A stretch of 64,000 nucleotides of DNA from a virus: IMG/VR virus record IMGVR_UViG_3300044612_001963, positions 1-64,000 of that record; one strand, 5' to 3'. Below are positions 23,494 through 30,531 of the stretch, one piece after another. The notes below the pieces were generated by a model. It was not told the origin of the DNA. It saw nothing but the letters and a program-made list of their open reading frames with translations, and ran no database searches. The translations under genes and the position numbers were made by a program. Each line of letters starts with the position of its first letter. Position 1 is the first letter of the stretch.

Positions 23494-23696
23494 CCAAAGA
23501 CCCGCTCTGGCTGCGCCTGCGCAACCATCCCAGCCTGTTCTGCCTGCACCCGACGCCATCACAGCTGGCGGTGCTGCTGCGGCAGATCGTGGCCGAGGTC
23601 TACGACCAGGACATGTGGGACTGGGGCGAGGTTGCGGAATGGCTGGATGCAGAGGCGGCGGTTGCTGATGCTGCAGCGGAGGGGCGCAATGCCTGA
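23490..23696 (+). CDS. hypothetical small acidic protein
   Basis: 68 residues from ATG 23490 (MTKDPLWLRLRNHPSLFCLHP...). Trp-rich acidic helix near the end (DMWDWGEVAEWLDAEAAVAD). It overlaps the next gene by 8 bases. No family recognised. Confidence 0.55.
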   Translation: MTKDPLWLRLRNHPSLFCLHPTPSQLAVLLRQIVAEVYDQDMWDWGEVAEWLDAEAAVADAAAEGRNA

Positions 23697-23901
23697 GCAG
23701 GCTGCCTGCACTTGCGGGCGGATCAGGATCGGCACTCAGCTATCCGATCACTTGGCTTGGCGATCTACCTGCTCAGTTCATGGCTCTGCATCGCGTTGGT
23801 ACAACTCGCCTGAGCAGGTAGATCGCCGAGAGCAGCAGCGCGTCAGGCTGAGAGCCCTGCAGATGGAGGCTGCCGCTGCGCGGGCCAGGCTGGCAACCTA
23901 A
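23689..23901 (+). CDS. hypothetical Cys/His-containing small protein
   Basis: 70 residues from ATG 23689: ACTCGRIRIGTQLSDHLAWRSTCSVHGS carries a C-x-C and C-x2-H arrangement compatible with a zinc site, then a helical basic tail (REQQRVRLRALQMEAAAARARL). Function unknown. Confidence 0.5.
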   Translation: MPEQAACTCGRIRIGTQLSDHLAWRSTCSVHGSASRWYNSPEQVDRREQQRVRLRALQMEAAAARARLAT

Positions 23902-23910
23902 CACGACAGA

Positions 23911-23939
23911 GCCCAGGCCCCTGCTCCGCACGCCTGGGC
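23911..23939 (+). terminator. stem-loop at the end of the early plus operon
   Basis: GCCCAGGC (23911-23918) pairs perfectly with GCCTGGGC (23932-23939) across a 13-base loop, just after the stop at 23901. There is no strong T-run, so termination is only probable. Confidence 0.45.
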
Positions 23940-23944
23940 CTTCC

Positions 23945-24018
23945 CACCCAGTCCGAGCCAACTGGACAGGACGGCTCCGCTGCTGCGGGGCGATGCGGGT
24001 TCGATTCCCGCCTGGGTG
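23945..24018 (+). tRNA. tRNA-like element, probably degenerate
   Basis: A perfect 7-bp acceptor stem CACCCAG/CTGGGTG encloses a consensus T-arm (GCGGG-TTCGATT-CCCGC, 23995-24011), a D-loop with the GG pair and a 5-bp anticodon stem CTCCG/CGGGG. The anticodon loop has 6 rather than 7 bases (CTGCTG), the D-stem is only 3 bp, and no CCA is encoded. I cannot assign an amino acid. It may be a decayed tRNA, a tRNA mimic or a processing signal ahead of the structural operon. Confidence 0.45.
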
Positions 24019-24055
24019 CTTCCTCGGCCATGCTGGTGATAGCCCACCCACCAGC

Positions 24056-24565
24056 ATGAAACCCACCATCTGGCTAATCCCTGCCGCTGCACTCGGCATC
24101 GCAACAGCTATCGCCAGCCTTGCCTTCCTGCCAATCGGCCGGCCGTCGGCACAGTACGCACCGCCGGTTATGCCACCGCCGCCACGTGATCAGCCGCCTG
24201 CAGTCGAAGCGCAACCACCAGCCGCTCCAGTCACCAAAATCCCTGATCTGCAGCCGGATGCTCCGCCACCGCAGCAACAGCTGCCGCCAGTTGTTCGCAA
24301 TCAGCCAGCACCAAAGCCAGTAACGGTTAACCCTGAGCAAAGGTTGTATCAGCAAGAGATCAGTAGTCTCGCCAGCTCGGTTGATTTCAAGACCAAAGCC
24401 GCTAAAGAGTTGATGGCCATTGGATCGCTCTCATCGGCAGAGCGCTACCTAATCGAGGGCAAAGCGCAGAACGCCATCAGGGGCTGCCTTCTGAACCAAC
24501 AACAGCGAGGCGTCCCCTTCTACCAAGGCAAGGCAACCTGCGCGGCCGCTGAGCCCGCTCCCTGA
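24056..24565 (+). CDS. membrane-anchored proline-rich protein
   Basis: 169 residues from ATG 24056. An N-terminal hydrophobic segment (IWLIPAAALGIATAIASLAF, about 5-25) is a signal anchor. A long Pro/Gln-rich region follows (about 35-90), then a helical domain (YQQEISSLASSVDFKTKAAKEL...) with two Cys residues. Looks like a periplasm-facing protein. Its location just before the portal suggests an envelope or superinfection role, but this is unproven. Confidence 0.55.
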   Translation: MKPTIWLIPAAALGIATAIASLAFLPIGRPSAQYAPPVMPPPPRDQPPAVEAQPPAAPVTKIPDLQPDAPPPQQQLPPVVRNQPAPKPVTVNPEQRLYQQEISSLASSVDFKTKAAKELMAIGSLSSAERYLIEGKAQNAIRGCLLNQQQRGVPFYQGKATCAAAEPAP

Positions 24566-24599
24566 ACCGGAAAACTCCCATGACGGCCAGGCGTGGGCA

Positions 24600-26054
24600 G
24601 TGCAGCTCGATCTCGATCATCCATCCAACGATCCACGGCTGCCCAGCTACAGGCACCCAACCCTGCGCGAGCTGCAGGAAGACCTGGACCGCGCTTACGA
24701 CGCCTTCCACATGCTCCGTGGCGTCAAATCCAAGTACCTCCCGCAAGAACCAGCAGAACCGGATGATGCCTATCAATCCCGGCTGAACTGCTCCGTCTTC
24801 GCTGATTTCTTCCGTAGTTCCATCGTTGCCTTTACCGGCATCCTCTCCAAGTTCTCGCTGTCCAATCCACCACCGTCCATGGCCGATGCCGTGGACAACA
24901 TCGACCTAGAAGGCAACAGCATATCGGTATGGCTAGAAAAAGCCGACACCCTCATGCTCCGTGATGGTGGTGTGCTCCTGGCAGTGGACATGCCCGCCGG
25001 TCGGCCGATGAACGCTGCCGAAGAGATCGCCCAAGGCCGCAGGCCGTATCTCCTCATGCACCCTCGCGCCAAGGTGCTCAACTGGATCGCCGCCCTTGAC
25101 AATGGCGTCGAAACACTGCAGCAGGTTGGCATCCTGCTGCTGCAGGAAGAACCCGACCCGCCGTTTGGTGTTCGCACCGTTCCCCGCTACAAGGTCATCA
25201 CCCGCGAAGGCTGGACGGTCTACCGCATCGATCGTGATGCCACCAACGAGCTCACCGCCACGATCGAATCCGAGGGCCTGTATCAGACCCCATCCGGCCA
25301 GCCGCTACCCTTCCCGCCCGTGGTCTGGTATCCCGCCGAACATGCCGGGTTTGGCCAGGGTGAGCTGCCGCTCCGGCAGGTGGTGGAGCACAGCATTGAG
25401 CATTTCCAGCAACGCTCAGACCTGCGCAACAAGACCCGCCGCTGCGCGATGCCAGTCCCCGTCGCGATCGGCCGCACGCCACCTGCACCCGGCGAGGCAC
25501 GCAAGCCGCTGGTGATCGGGCCCAACAGCATCGTTGATCTCGATGCTGGCGGTTCGTTCTCCTTCGCAGAACCATCAGCCAGCAGCCTGGCGGAACAGCG
25601 GGAGCAGATCAAGGAGGTTGAGAAGCTCATCTCCCGCCAGACACTCGGGTTCCTTTACGGCGATCCGGGCAGCACGAAAACCGCCACGCAGGCGGGCCTT
25701 GAAGGTGCGCAAACTGAGGCGACCATCGCCAGCATCGCTGAGCGCAAGACATCCGCCGTGCAATCGCTCATGCAGATCTGGTGCGCGTTCACCGGTGAGC
25801 AGCTCCCCGAAGATGCCGGCATCGCCATGAGCGCGTCGCTGTTTGAGCGGCCACTGGAAGCAACGGACATCAAACAACTCCAAGACCTAACCGGTGGTGA
25901 GCAGCTCGTCTCAGTGCAGTCCGCAATCGAGGAACTGCAACGCGCCGGCCGGCTCAAGGCCACAACCAGCGTCGAGGACGAAATGGACCGCATCCGTGCA
26001 GAACGTCCAGCACCTGCCGATGACGTGGGCCTGAACGACCTGGGCGAGCTGTAA
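24600..26054 (+). CDS. portal protein (DUF4055 family)
   Basis: 484 residues from GTG 24600. LRELQEDLDRAYDAFHMLRGVKSKYLPQ, SRLNCSVFADFFRSSIVAFTGILSKF and the later PVVWYPAEHAGF...VEHSIEHFQQRSDLRNK region match DUF4055-type portals. It forms the dodecameric DNA gate that docks the terminase. A GGAAAACT element at 24569-24576 lies 23 bases before the GTG, matching the spacing elsewhere and supporting this start. Confidence 0.85.
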   Translation: MQLDLDHPSNDPRLPSYRHPTLRELQEDLDRAYDAFHMLRGVKSKYLPQEPAEPDDAYQSRLNCSVFADFFRSSIVAFTGILSKFSLSNPPPSMADAVDNIDLEGNSISVWLEKADTLMLRDGGVLLAVDMPAGRPMNAAEEIAQGRRPYLLMHPRAKVLNWIAALDNGVETLQQVGILLLQEEPDPPFGVRTVPRYKVITREGWTVYRIDRDATNELTATIESEGLYQTPSGQPLPFPPVVWYPAEHAGFGQGELPLRQVVEHSIEHFQQRSDLRNKTRRCAMPVPVAIGRTPPAPGEARKPLVIGPNSIVDLDAGGSFSFAEPSASSLAEQREQIKEVEKLISRQTLGFLYGDPGSTKTATQAGLEGAQTEATIASIAERKTSAVQSLMQIWCAFTGEQLPEDAGIAMSASLFERPLEATDIKQLQDLTGGEQLVSVQSAIEELQRAGRLKATTSVEDEMDRIRAERPAPADDVGLNDLGEL

Positions 26055-26088
26055 CCGGAAACCTAAGCCGTCCCAGACACCACCCACC

Positions 26089-26289
26089 ATGTCTGCCGCA
26101 AGCCTCTACGAAGCGCTGCACAACACCGTCTCGGAGCAGATGGATCTTGACGATCCGCTGTCCATGATGGAAATCGTCGGTGCCATCGAAATGGTGAAGC
26201 ATGATCTGCTGGTCGCCTTCGATGATGCCGAGAACGACGACGACCCTGAGCCGATGGATGGCGCGTGCTGCATCCCTGAAGCAGCCTGA
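26089..26289 (+). CDS. hypothetical small acidic protein
   Basis: 66 residues, strongly acidic (MDLDDPLSMMEIVGAIEM, FDDAENDDDPEPMD). Lies between portal and head morphogenesis genes. GGAAACCT at 26057-26064, 24 bases before ATG 26089. Possibly a head assembly accessory; no family recognised. Confidence 0.6.
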   Translation: MSAASLYEALHNTVSEQMDLDDPLSMMEIVGAIEMVKHDLLVAFDDAENDDDPEPMDGACCIPEAA

Positions 26290-26296
26290 TCGCTGA

Positions 26297-27385
26297 ATGG
26301 CAACACCAGGGCCACGGCAGCTCACCGGCATCGCTGATGACTACGCCAAAACCCTGGCGGAACTAGAGCGGCGCAGCGTTAACAATACGCTCGCGCTGCT
26401 CCGTCGTTCGCTTGACGGCACGCTCACCACACTTCGCCGGTCGTATAACGCCTACCTGAGCGACATAGGCGGTATCACAACCGACCCTGAAGGGCAGGTC
26501 ACTCGCCGGCCCGGTGCATATACCACCGCTGAATCGACAGCGAAGTTCAGGGCGATCCTGCAGGATGCCCAGCAGTTCATGTCACCCACTGAGGTGGCGT
26601 TCTGGCGTGAGGGCTACGAACGCGACCTACGCGCTGCTACCCAGCTCGGAGGCGACCTGGCAACAGAGCTGATCCGTATGGTCAGCCAGCCGGATTCGAT
26701 GGTGCCATTCGCTGGTGCTGATCCCTTGGCTGTACGCGCTGCAGCGTTGAATGCCTCAGCGTTTATCCAGAACGAAACGGCCCGGTTTCGTGCGCAGATG
26801 GTGGAGATCGTGGGTGAAGGCATCGCCCGTGGCTGGGGCCCCACTCGCCTGGAACGCCAGATTCGCGAAGCACTACGCGGCGCCCGTGACCCGAAACGGC
26901 TCAACCAACGGCTAGGGCTTGAGCAGCGTGCTGCGTTGATCGCCAGGTCGGAGCTGGCTACTGCATACGTGAAAGGCAGCCTGCAGCGTGCCCGTGAAAG
27001 GGGCGATGGTTACGTGAGGGTGTTGGCATCGAATGATGAGCGGACCTGCCCGACGTGTGCCAGCAGGAACGGGAGGATCTATCCGGTGGATCGGGCGCCA
27101 ATTCCGTTTCATCCGCGCTGCCGATGCGTTGCTATCCCCGTTCCCAACGAGGCTGTCGAGGAATCCGATCCCGAAACGCAGGATGTTTTGCTGGATTCCA
27201 AACGCTGGCGAGCTGAACATGAGCGTGGCGTTGAGGCTTACGCCAAAGCGCGAGAGATCAGCATTGAAAAAGCCCGCGCCGAACTGGCACGGGCATTGCG
27301 TACACCTACGGCATCAGAGCGACGGCTGTACCCGAAAGGTCAGCCGTCGCTAGATGAATCGGTGCCGTTGTTCAGAACGGAGTAA
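26297..27385 (+). CDS. minor head protein, Mu F/SPP1 gp7-like
   Basis: 362 residues. The helical N-terminal two-thirds leads to the MuF core (LERQIREALRG, ARSELATAYVKGSLQRARERG, ASNDERTCPTCASRNGRIYPVD, FHPRCRCVAIPV) with a four-Cys/His cluster typical of this family. Located after the portal, it is a capsid-internal morphogenesis protein. The 3' end overlaps the convergent cyAbrB gene by 14 bases. Confidence 0.88.
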   Translation: MATPGPRQLTGIADDYAKTLAELERRSVNNTLALLRRSLDGTLTTLRRSYNAYLSDIGGITTDPEGQVTRRPGAYTTAESTAKFRAILQDAQQFMSPTEVAFWREGYERDLRAATQLGGDLATELIRMVSQPDSMVPFAGADPLAVRAAALNASAFIQNETARFRAQMVEIVGEGIARGWGPTRLERQIREALRGARDPKRLNQRLGLEQRAALIARSELATAYVKGSLQRARERGDGYVRVLASNDERTCPTCASRNGRIYPVDRAPIPFHPRCRCVAIPVPNEAVEESDPETQDVLLDSKRWRAEHERGVEAYAKAREISIEKARAELARALRTPTASERRLYPKGQPSLDESVPLFRTE

Positions 27386-27836
27386 CCGCACCGGCCAGGG
27401 CAGGCTCAGGCTGGGGAACAGAGTCATAGGTGACGACGGGCGAACCGATCGCGGCGACCGGTTCAGCAGTAGCGGCAGGTGCCGGCACAACAGCAGCGGT
27501 GAGGATCAGAGCATCACGCAGATGGGTGATCTGCACAGTGCCGCCAGGCTCGATACCCAGCAGGGCGGAATAGCCGCCAGCCATCACGATGTTCCCGGTC
27601 TTGCCGGTCGTGACCGTGAAGGAGAGCGGTTTGCCCTTGCGGCCGCCGGTCTTGGCGGGCTTGAGGCTCAGGCCATGGGCAGCCAGGAGGGCATCCTTGA
27701 ACGCTGAGAGCTTGGCTTTGCCGTTGGCGGTGATGTAGCCGCAGGCGATGGCGATGTCGGATTCGGGCTGCGGGCCGAGTTCAGCGACCTTGGCCTTAAG
27801 CGCATCGCCGGTGAGTGCGGTGGTCTGGCTGGGCAT
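27372..27836 (-). CDS. cyAbrB-type AbrB-like transcription regulator
   Basis: 154 residues from ATG 27836. The N-terminal LTGDALKAKVAELGPQPESDI, IACGYIT and KAKLSAFKDALLAAHG match the cyanobacteria-specific cyAbrB domain, followed by an AbrB-like swapped-hairpin segment (GKTGNIVMAGGYSALLGIEPGGTVQI). Host cyAbrB proteins regulate nitrogen and carbon metabolism. Carried against the direction of the structural genes behind its own operator promoter, it is probably expressed in lysogeny and may reprogramme the host. The Pro/Ala-rich C-terminal tail is unusual. Confidence 0.85.
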   Translation of the reverse strand: MPSQTTALTGDALKAKVAELGPQPESDIAIACGYITANGKAKLSAFKDALLAAHGLSLKPAKTGGRKGKPLSFTVTTGKTGNIVMAGGYSALLGIEPGGTVQITHLRDALILTAAVVPAPAATAEPVAAIGSPVVTYDSVPQPEPALAGAVTPF

Positions 27837-27862
27837 TAACTGCACCTTGGTGGGGAACTGCC

Positions 27863-27891
27863 ACAATAGCGGAGCAGTTGCGCAACAGCAA
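27863..27891 (-). promoter_or_regulatory. operator promoter for cyAbrB gene
   Basis: On the minus strand TTGCTG (27886-27891), 17 bp, TATTGT (27863-27868), with an inner palindrome GTTGCGCAAC in the spacer. Start of transcription would be close to ATG 27836. Confidence 0.7.
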
Positions 27892-27893
27892 CA

Positions 27894-28088
27894 GTGGAAC
27901 TCCCATCCGATCTAGCCGCTTTTCTGCTGTGCCATGCCTGCGTGTCCGCACGGGATGAGGACGCCACCAGGCAAGCGCTGAGGGCTGCTGCAGTGGAACT
28001 GCCGGACGCCCAGGCGCACAAGGTGGCCACGGTGCTGCATGCGTCGATCAGTGGCGGTGGGCGGCTGTGGCTGAGCAAGATGGCGTAG
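27894..28088 (+). CDS. hypothetical small helical protein
   Basis: 64 residues from GTG 27894, divergent from cyAbrB across the shared operator. Mostly helical (DLAAFLLCHACVSARDEDATRQALRAAAVEL, HKVATVLHASISGG). The start lies 3 bases from the -35 of the divergent promoter, so the mRNA leader must be short or come from upstream. Confidence 0.5.
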   Translation: MELPSDLAAFLLCHACVSARDEDATRQALRAAAVELPDAQAHKVATVLHASISGGGRLWLSKMA

Positions 28089-28092
28089 GTTG

Positions 28093-28121
28093 TTGCAGTT
28101 GGGCAACCGCAGCGGTATGAT
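28093..28121 (+). promoter_or_regulatory. operator promoter of the accessory island
   Basis: TTGCAG (28093-28098), 17 bp, TATGAT (28116-28121), with GTTG/GCAAC half-sites in between. The leader TTCACCACCACACACCACC precedes ATG 28161. Confidence 0.78.
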
Positions 28122-28160
28122 GCGGGAGGTTCACCACCACACACCACCTGCCCGCCAGCC

Positions 28161-28397
28161 ATGGCCCGTCCCTCCATCACCACCCAGATCGCCGCTCAAG
28201 CGGCTGTCTGCACCCACCTGGGCACGGATCTCACCATGGCCAGGGTTAACGGCCTCAACATCCGCTGGCGCGGAATGGAGTCTGGTGACCACGTGGTCAC
28301 CGTTGGCGCCAAGCGCGTCTATCGGGTTGATCTGGTGATCAACAGCGTGCAGCTTCGCGTGGGCAACATCCCCGACTGCTGCAGGGGCGTTTTCTGA
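28161..28397 (+). CDS. hypothetical small protein
   Basis: 78 residues; a helix (TTQIAAQAAVCTHL) then beta strands (NGLNIRWRG, GDHVVTVGAKRVYRVDLVINSVQL). First gene behind the 28093 promoter and upstream of the TM-HTH and Tad2-like genes. No family recognised. Confidence 0.6.
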   Translation: MARPSITTQIAAQAAVCTHLGTDLTMARVNGLNIRWRGMESGDHVVTVGAKRVYRVDLVINSVQLRVGNIPDCCRGVF

Positions 28398-28412
28398 CCC
28401 CCACCAAGGCTC

Positions 28413-28429
28413 GCCGGAGCCCATCCGGC
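28413..28429 (+). other. post-stop GC hairpin
   Basis: GCCGGA-GCCCA-TCCGGC, 6-bp stem, 15 bases after the stop at 28397. A looser copy (CCGGA...TCCGG, 28655-28675) follows the next gene. Confidence 0.5.
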
Positions 28430-28455
28430 ACCCATCCAAACCACCACACACCACC

Positions 28456-28641
28456 ATGACCACCACCACCATTGCCCTGCTGATCGCCCTGCTGCTGCTG
28501 CCCATCCTGTTCCTGCTCTGGGCCACGGAATCCCGCCAGCAACGCGCCCGCCGCTGGCGGCGCGACGGCTGGACACAGCAACGCATCGCTGATCGACTGG
28601 GGTGCTCGCGCACCACGGTTCGGCGGTTGTTGGCTGCTTGA
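28456..28641 (+). CDS. membrane-anchored HTH micro-protein
   Basis: 61 residues. Residues 5-22 are a strongly hydrophobic helix (TIALLIALLLLPILFLLW), then a basic connector (RQQRARRWRR) and a resolvase-type helix-turn-helix (GWTQQRIADRLGCSRTTVRRLL, quoted in parts: GWTQQRIADRL, SRTTVRRLL). A DNA-binding domain tethered to the membrane in so short a chain is unusual. It precedes the Tad2-like gene. Confidence 0.7.
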   Translation: MTTTTIALLIALLLLPILFLLWATESRQQRARRWRRDGWTQQRIADRLGCSRTTVRRLLAA

Positions 28642-28696
28642 CCGTCACGGCCCGCCGGAGCCGTGTCCAATCCGGTAACCACTCGCTTCCTTTTCT

Positions 28697-28930
28697 GTGG
28701 AACAAAACGACTCATTCGGCCTCGTTCTCGCCGACTTCAGCGACAACTTCCGCCACCGCTGGTCCCGCCGAGGCTGGAACGGCCCCGGTCAGTTCATCGA
28801 GCTGCAAGTCCCCGACGAGCACAGCAAGATGACGCTCCCCTACATCTACATCACCACCGTGAAAGGTGATCGGGTGCCTTGGCTTGCCAGCCAGACTGAT
28901 CTCCTCGCCCAAGACTGGTACATCGTCTGA
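28697..28930 (+). CDS. Tad2-like anti-Thoeris protein (DUF2829 family)
   Basis: 77 residues from GTG 28697. The C-terminal VPWLASQTDLLAQDW is the family signature and the RRGWNGPGQFIELQ segment matches the GWNG strand of DUF2829 proteins. Phage Tad2 proteins of this family sequester the gcADPR signal of Thoeris defence, blocking abortive infection. The pocket residues cannot be verified without structure, so anti-Thoeris activity is an inference from family membership. It lies in an accessory island of small genes between head genes. Confidence 0.75.
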   Translation: MEQNDSFGLVLADFSDNFRHRWSRRGWNGPGQFIELQVPDEHSKMTLPYIYITTVKGDRVPWLASQTDLLAQDWYIV

Positions 28931-28985
28931 GGAGTACGGCCCGCCGGGTCTATCCCCGCCAGCACACACCACACCCTGACCAACC

Positions 28986-29489
28986 ATGACCGACCAGCAC
29001 CGCGCCACGCCTGAGCAATGGGCCGAGACAGAGAAGTGGGCTCAGGGAGACGAACTGGACAGCTCCTGCATCCTCGAACTCCGCGCCCGCATCGAGGCCC
29101 TAGAGGCCGCCCAGCTAGATCAAGCCGAGAGCCACAGGTTCTGCACTGATGCCATCGTGCGTCGGGTGGAGGCGCTGGAGGCGTCGGCAGGTATTGGCAA
29201 GCCTGTTGCGCCAGTCAATACTTCAGGCCCTGCTGGGACGCTGGTGGAGAGGGTTGAGGAGGCGATTATGAACGAAGACTGGCTGAACAACGGACTTGAT
29301 GAATCCGTATGCAGCGACGATGACCCCAACTACAGATATACCAGTGCAGCGTGCAACAGGGGTCAATCGTTTCATACTCTCCAAGCTCGCGCCGCGATTC
29401 GTGAAGTAATAGCAGCCGCTAAAAAGGCTGATTTTATTCATGCGAGCACCCTCGTCCATTGGCTTGAGCAGGAGGCCGACCGTGGCTGA
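28986..29489 (+). CDS. hypothetical coiled-coil protein
   Basis: 167 residues: acidic N-terminus, a coiled-coil-like helix (ELRARIEALEAAQLDQAESH and VRRVEALEA), then a more variable C-terminal half with two Cys. Similar small proteins are common in cyanobacterial phages and prophages. Function unknown. Confidence 0.6.
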   Translation: MTDQHRATPEQWAETEKWAQGDELDSSCILELRARIEALEAAQLDQAESHRFCTDAIVRRVEALEASAGIGKPVAPVNTSGPAGTLVERVEEAIMNEDWLNNGLDESVCSDDDPNYRYTSAACNRGQSFHTLQARAAIREVIAAAKKADFIHASTLVHWLEQEADRG

Positions 29490-29673
29490 CCTCTCCCCAG
29501 CGGCTCAGGCGGTGTTGGATGCCTTGAAAATGGAAGGCTTAACAGGTCCAGAGCGGTTCTGGGCTCGCGCTCATGCCGCCGCCGCCCTCCGCGCTGCAGC
29601 AGATCACCTTGGCAGCTGCAACGCATCGACGGAACTCCTCGCCATCGCCACCGAACTGGAGGTCACCCCATGA
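29482..29673 (+). CDS. hypothetical helical small protein
   Basis: 63 residues from GTG 29482, overlapping the previous stop by 8 bases. Helical, Ala-rich (SPAAQAVLDALKME, ARAHAAAALRAAADHL). The stop overlaps the next ATG. No family recognised. Confidence 0.55.
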   Translation: MADLSPAAQAVLDALKMEGLTGPERFWARAHAAAALRAAADHLGSCNASTELLAIATELEVTP

Positions 29674-29930
29674 CCGACCCCTGCAGCTGGATCACCTTCG
29701 ATGAGTGGGCCATCGACGTGACCTGCGCAAAGATAAGCGACTCCATTGCCTTCGTGCCGATCTGCGGCGATGAAGTGGTCTGGGGCCTGACCATGATCCA
29801 AGACCGAGCACCGGGCCCGCTGGTGGGCGTAGTCTCTCAGGACGGCATGGCTGACGTTGAGCAGTGGGTGGCCAGCAATCCCGACTGGAAGATCCGATTC
29901 AGCAAGGTGGAGGATCTCTGTGGCACCTGA
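29670..29930 (+). CDS. hypothetical protein
   Basis: 86 residues, acidic and Trp-containing (WITFDEWAIDVTCAKI, DEVVWGLTMIQD, VEQWVASNPDWKIRF), with an alternating strand/helix pattern. 4-base overlap upstream. Function unknown. Confidence 0.55.
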   Translation: MTDPCSWITFDEWAIDVTCAKISDSIAFVPICGDEVVWGLTMIQDRAPGPLVGVVSQDGMADVEQWVASNPDWKIRFSKVEDLCGT

Positions 29931-30156
29931 CCACCTCCAGCCCGGCGACATCTGGCGCCATCCCGGCATGGGGCTGCTGTACGTCACCGATGAAGATCGG
30001 GACGCATACCCCGGCACGTTGAAGTGCTACTGGGGGATGGGCGGCAACCCCAATGCGCCATACACGTTCCGCCACCCGAACAACACCACCAACCTCACCC
30101 TGGTGCAGCGGCTGGGTGAGCAAGACGCCAACGGCGAATGGCACCTGAAACGATGA
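29920..30156 (+). CDS. hypothetical protein
   Basis: 78 residues from GTG 29920, overlapping the previous gene by 11 bases. Beta-rich (QPGDIWRHPGMGLLYVTDEDRD, LKCYWGMGG) with an Asn-rich turn. The stop overlaps the next ATG. No family recognised. Confidence 0.55.
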   Translation: MAPDHLQPGDIWRHPGMGLLYVTDEDRDAYPGTLKCYWGMGGNPNAPYTFRHPNNTTNLTLVQRLGEQDANGEWHLKR

Positions 30157-30299
30157 TCCCCCGCCTCTACCACGTCCAGCTCACCACCGGCCCCATCGAG
30201 CTCTACGCCGTCACCCAGGCCCAGGCCATCGCCACTGCCCTAGAGCTGGCGGGACCTGGCGCGAAGGTGCTCAGGGTTTGGCGGGAAGGGGAGTGGTGA
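30153..30299 (+). CDS. hypothetical small protein (48 aa)
   Basis: ATG 30153 overlaps the upstream stop (ATGA). The product has a compact strand-helix-strand pattern (RLYHVQLTTGPIELYAV, AQAIATALELAG, AKVLRVWREGEW). Function unknown. Confidence 0.5.
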   Translation: MIPRLYHVQLTTGPIELYAVTQAQAIATALELAGPGAKVLRVWREGEW

Positions 30300-30339
30300 C
30301 CGCTACGGAAACCTCAAGCACCACGCACGCCGCTACACC

Positions 30340-30528
30340 ATGGCCCGCGAATGGGACACGCCTACACGGGCGCCATGGAATCCGCTGATCAAACAATCCC
30401 TCGACGCGATCGACCGTCACGAACACCTCTACCGCTCCACTGGTGACGGCCGCCATGCACGCCTCGCACACCAGCTCAGGCAGTACGTGGCCGAGCTGAA
30501 GGATTGGATCCTGTCTCAGGAAACCTAG
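30340..30528 (+). CDS. hypothetical small protein
   Basis: 62 residues, helical (LIKQSLDAIDRHEHLYRST, HARLAHQLRQYVAELKDWIL). A GGAAACCT element at 30307-30314 lies 25 bases before ATG. Its last codons (GAA ACC TAG) themselves form the element used by the next gene. Confidence 0.55.
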   Translation: MAREWDTPTRAPWNPLIKQSLDAIDRHEHLYRSTGDGRHARLAHQLRQYVAELKDWILSQET

Positions 30529-30531
30529 GCC

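Noticed and set aside
20226-28675. CRISPR-like array because of repeated hairpins and CACCACACC leaders
   Set aside because: Copies are hundreds of bases apart, separated by genes, and have no uniform spacers.
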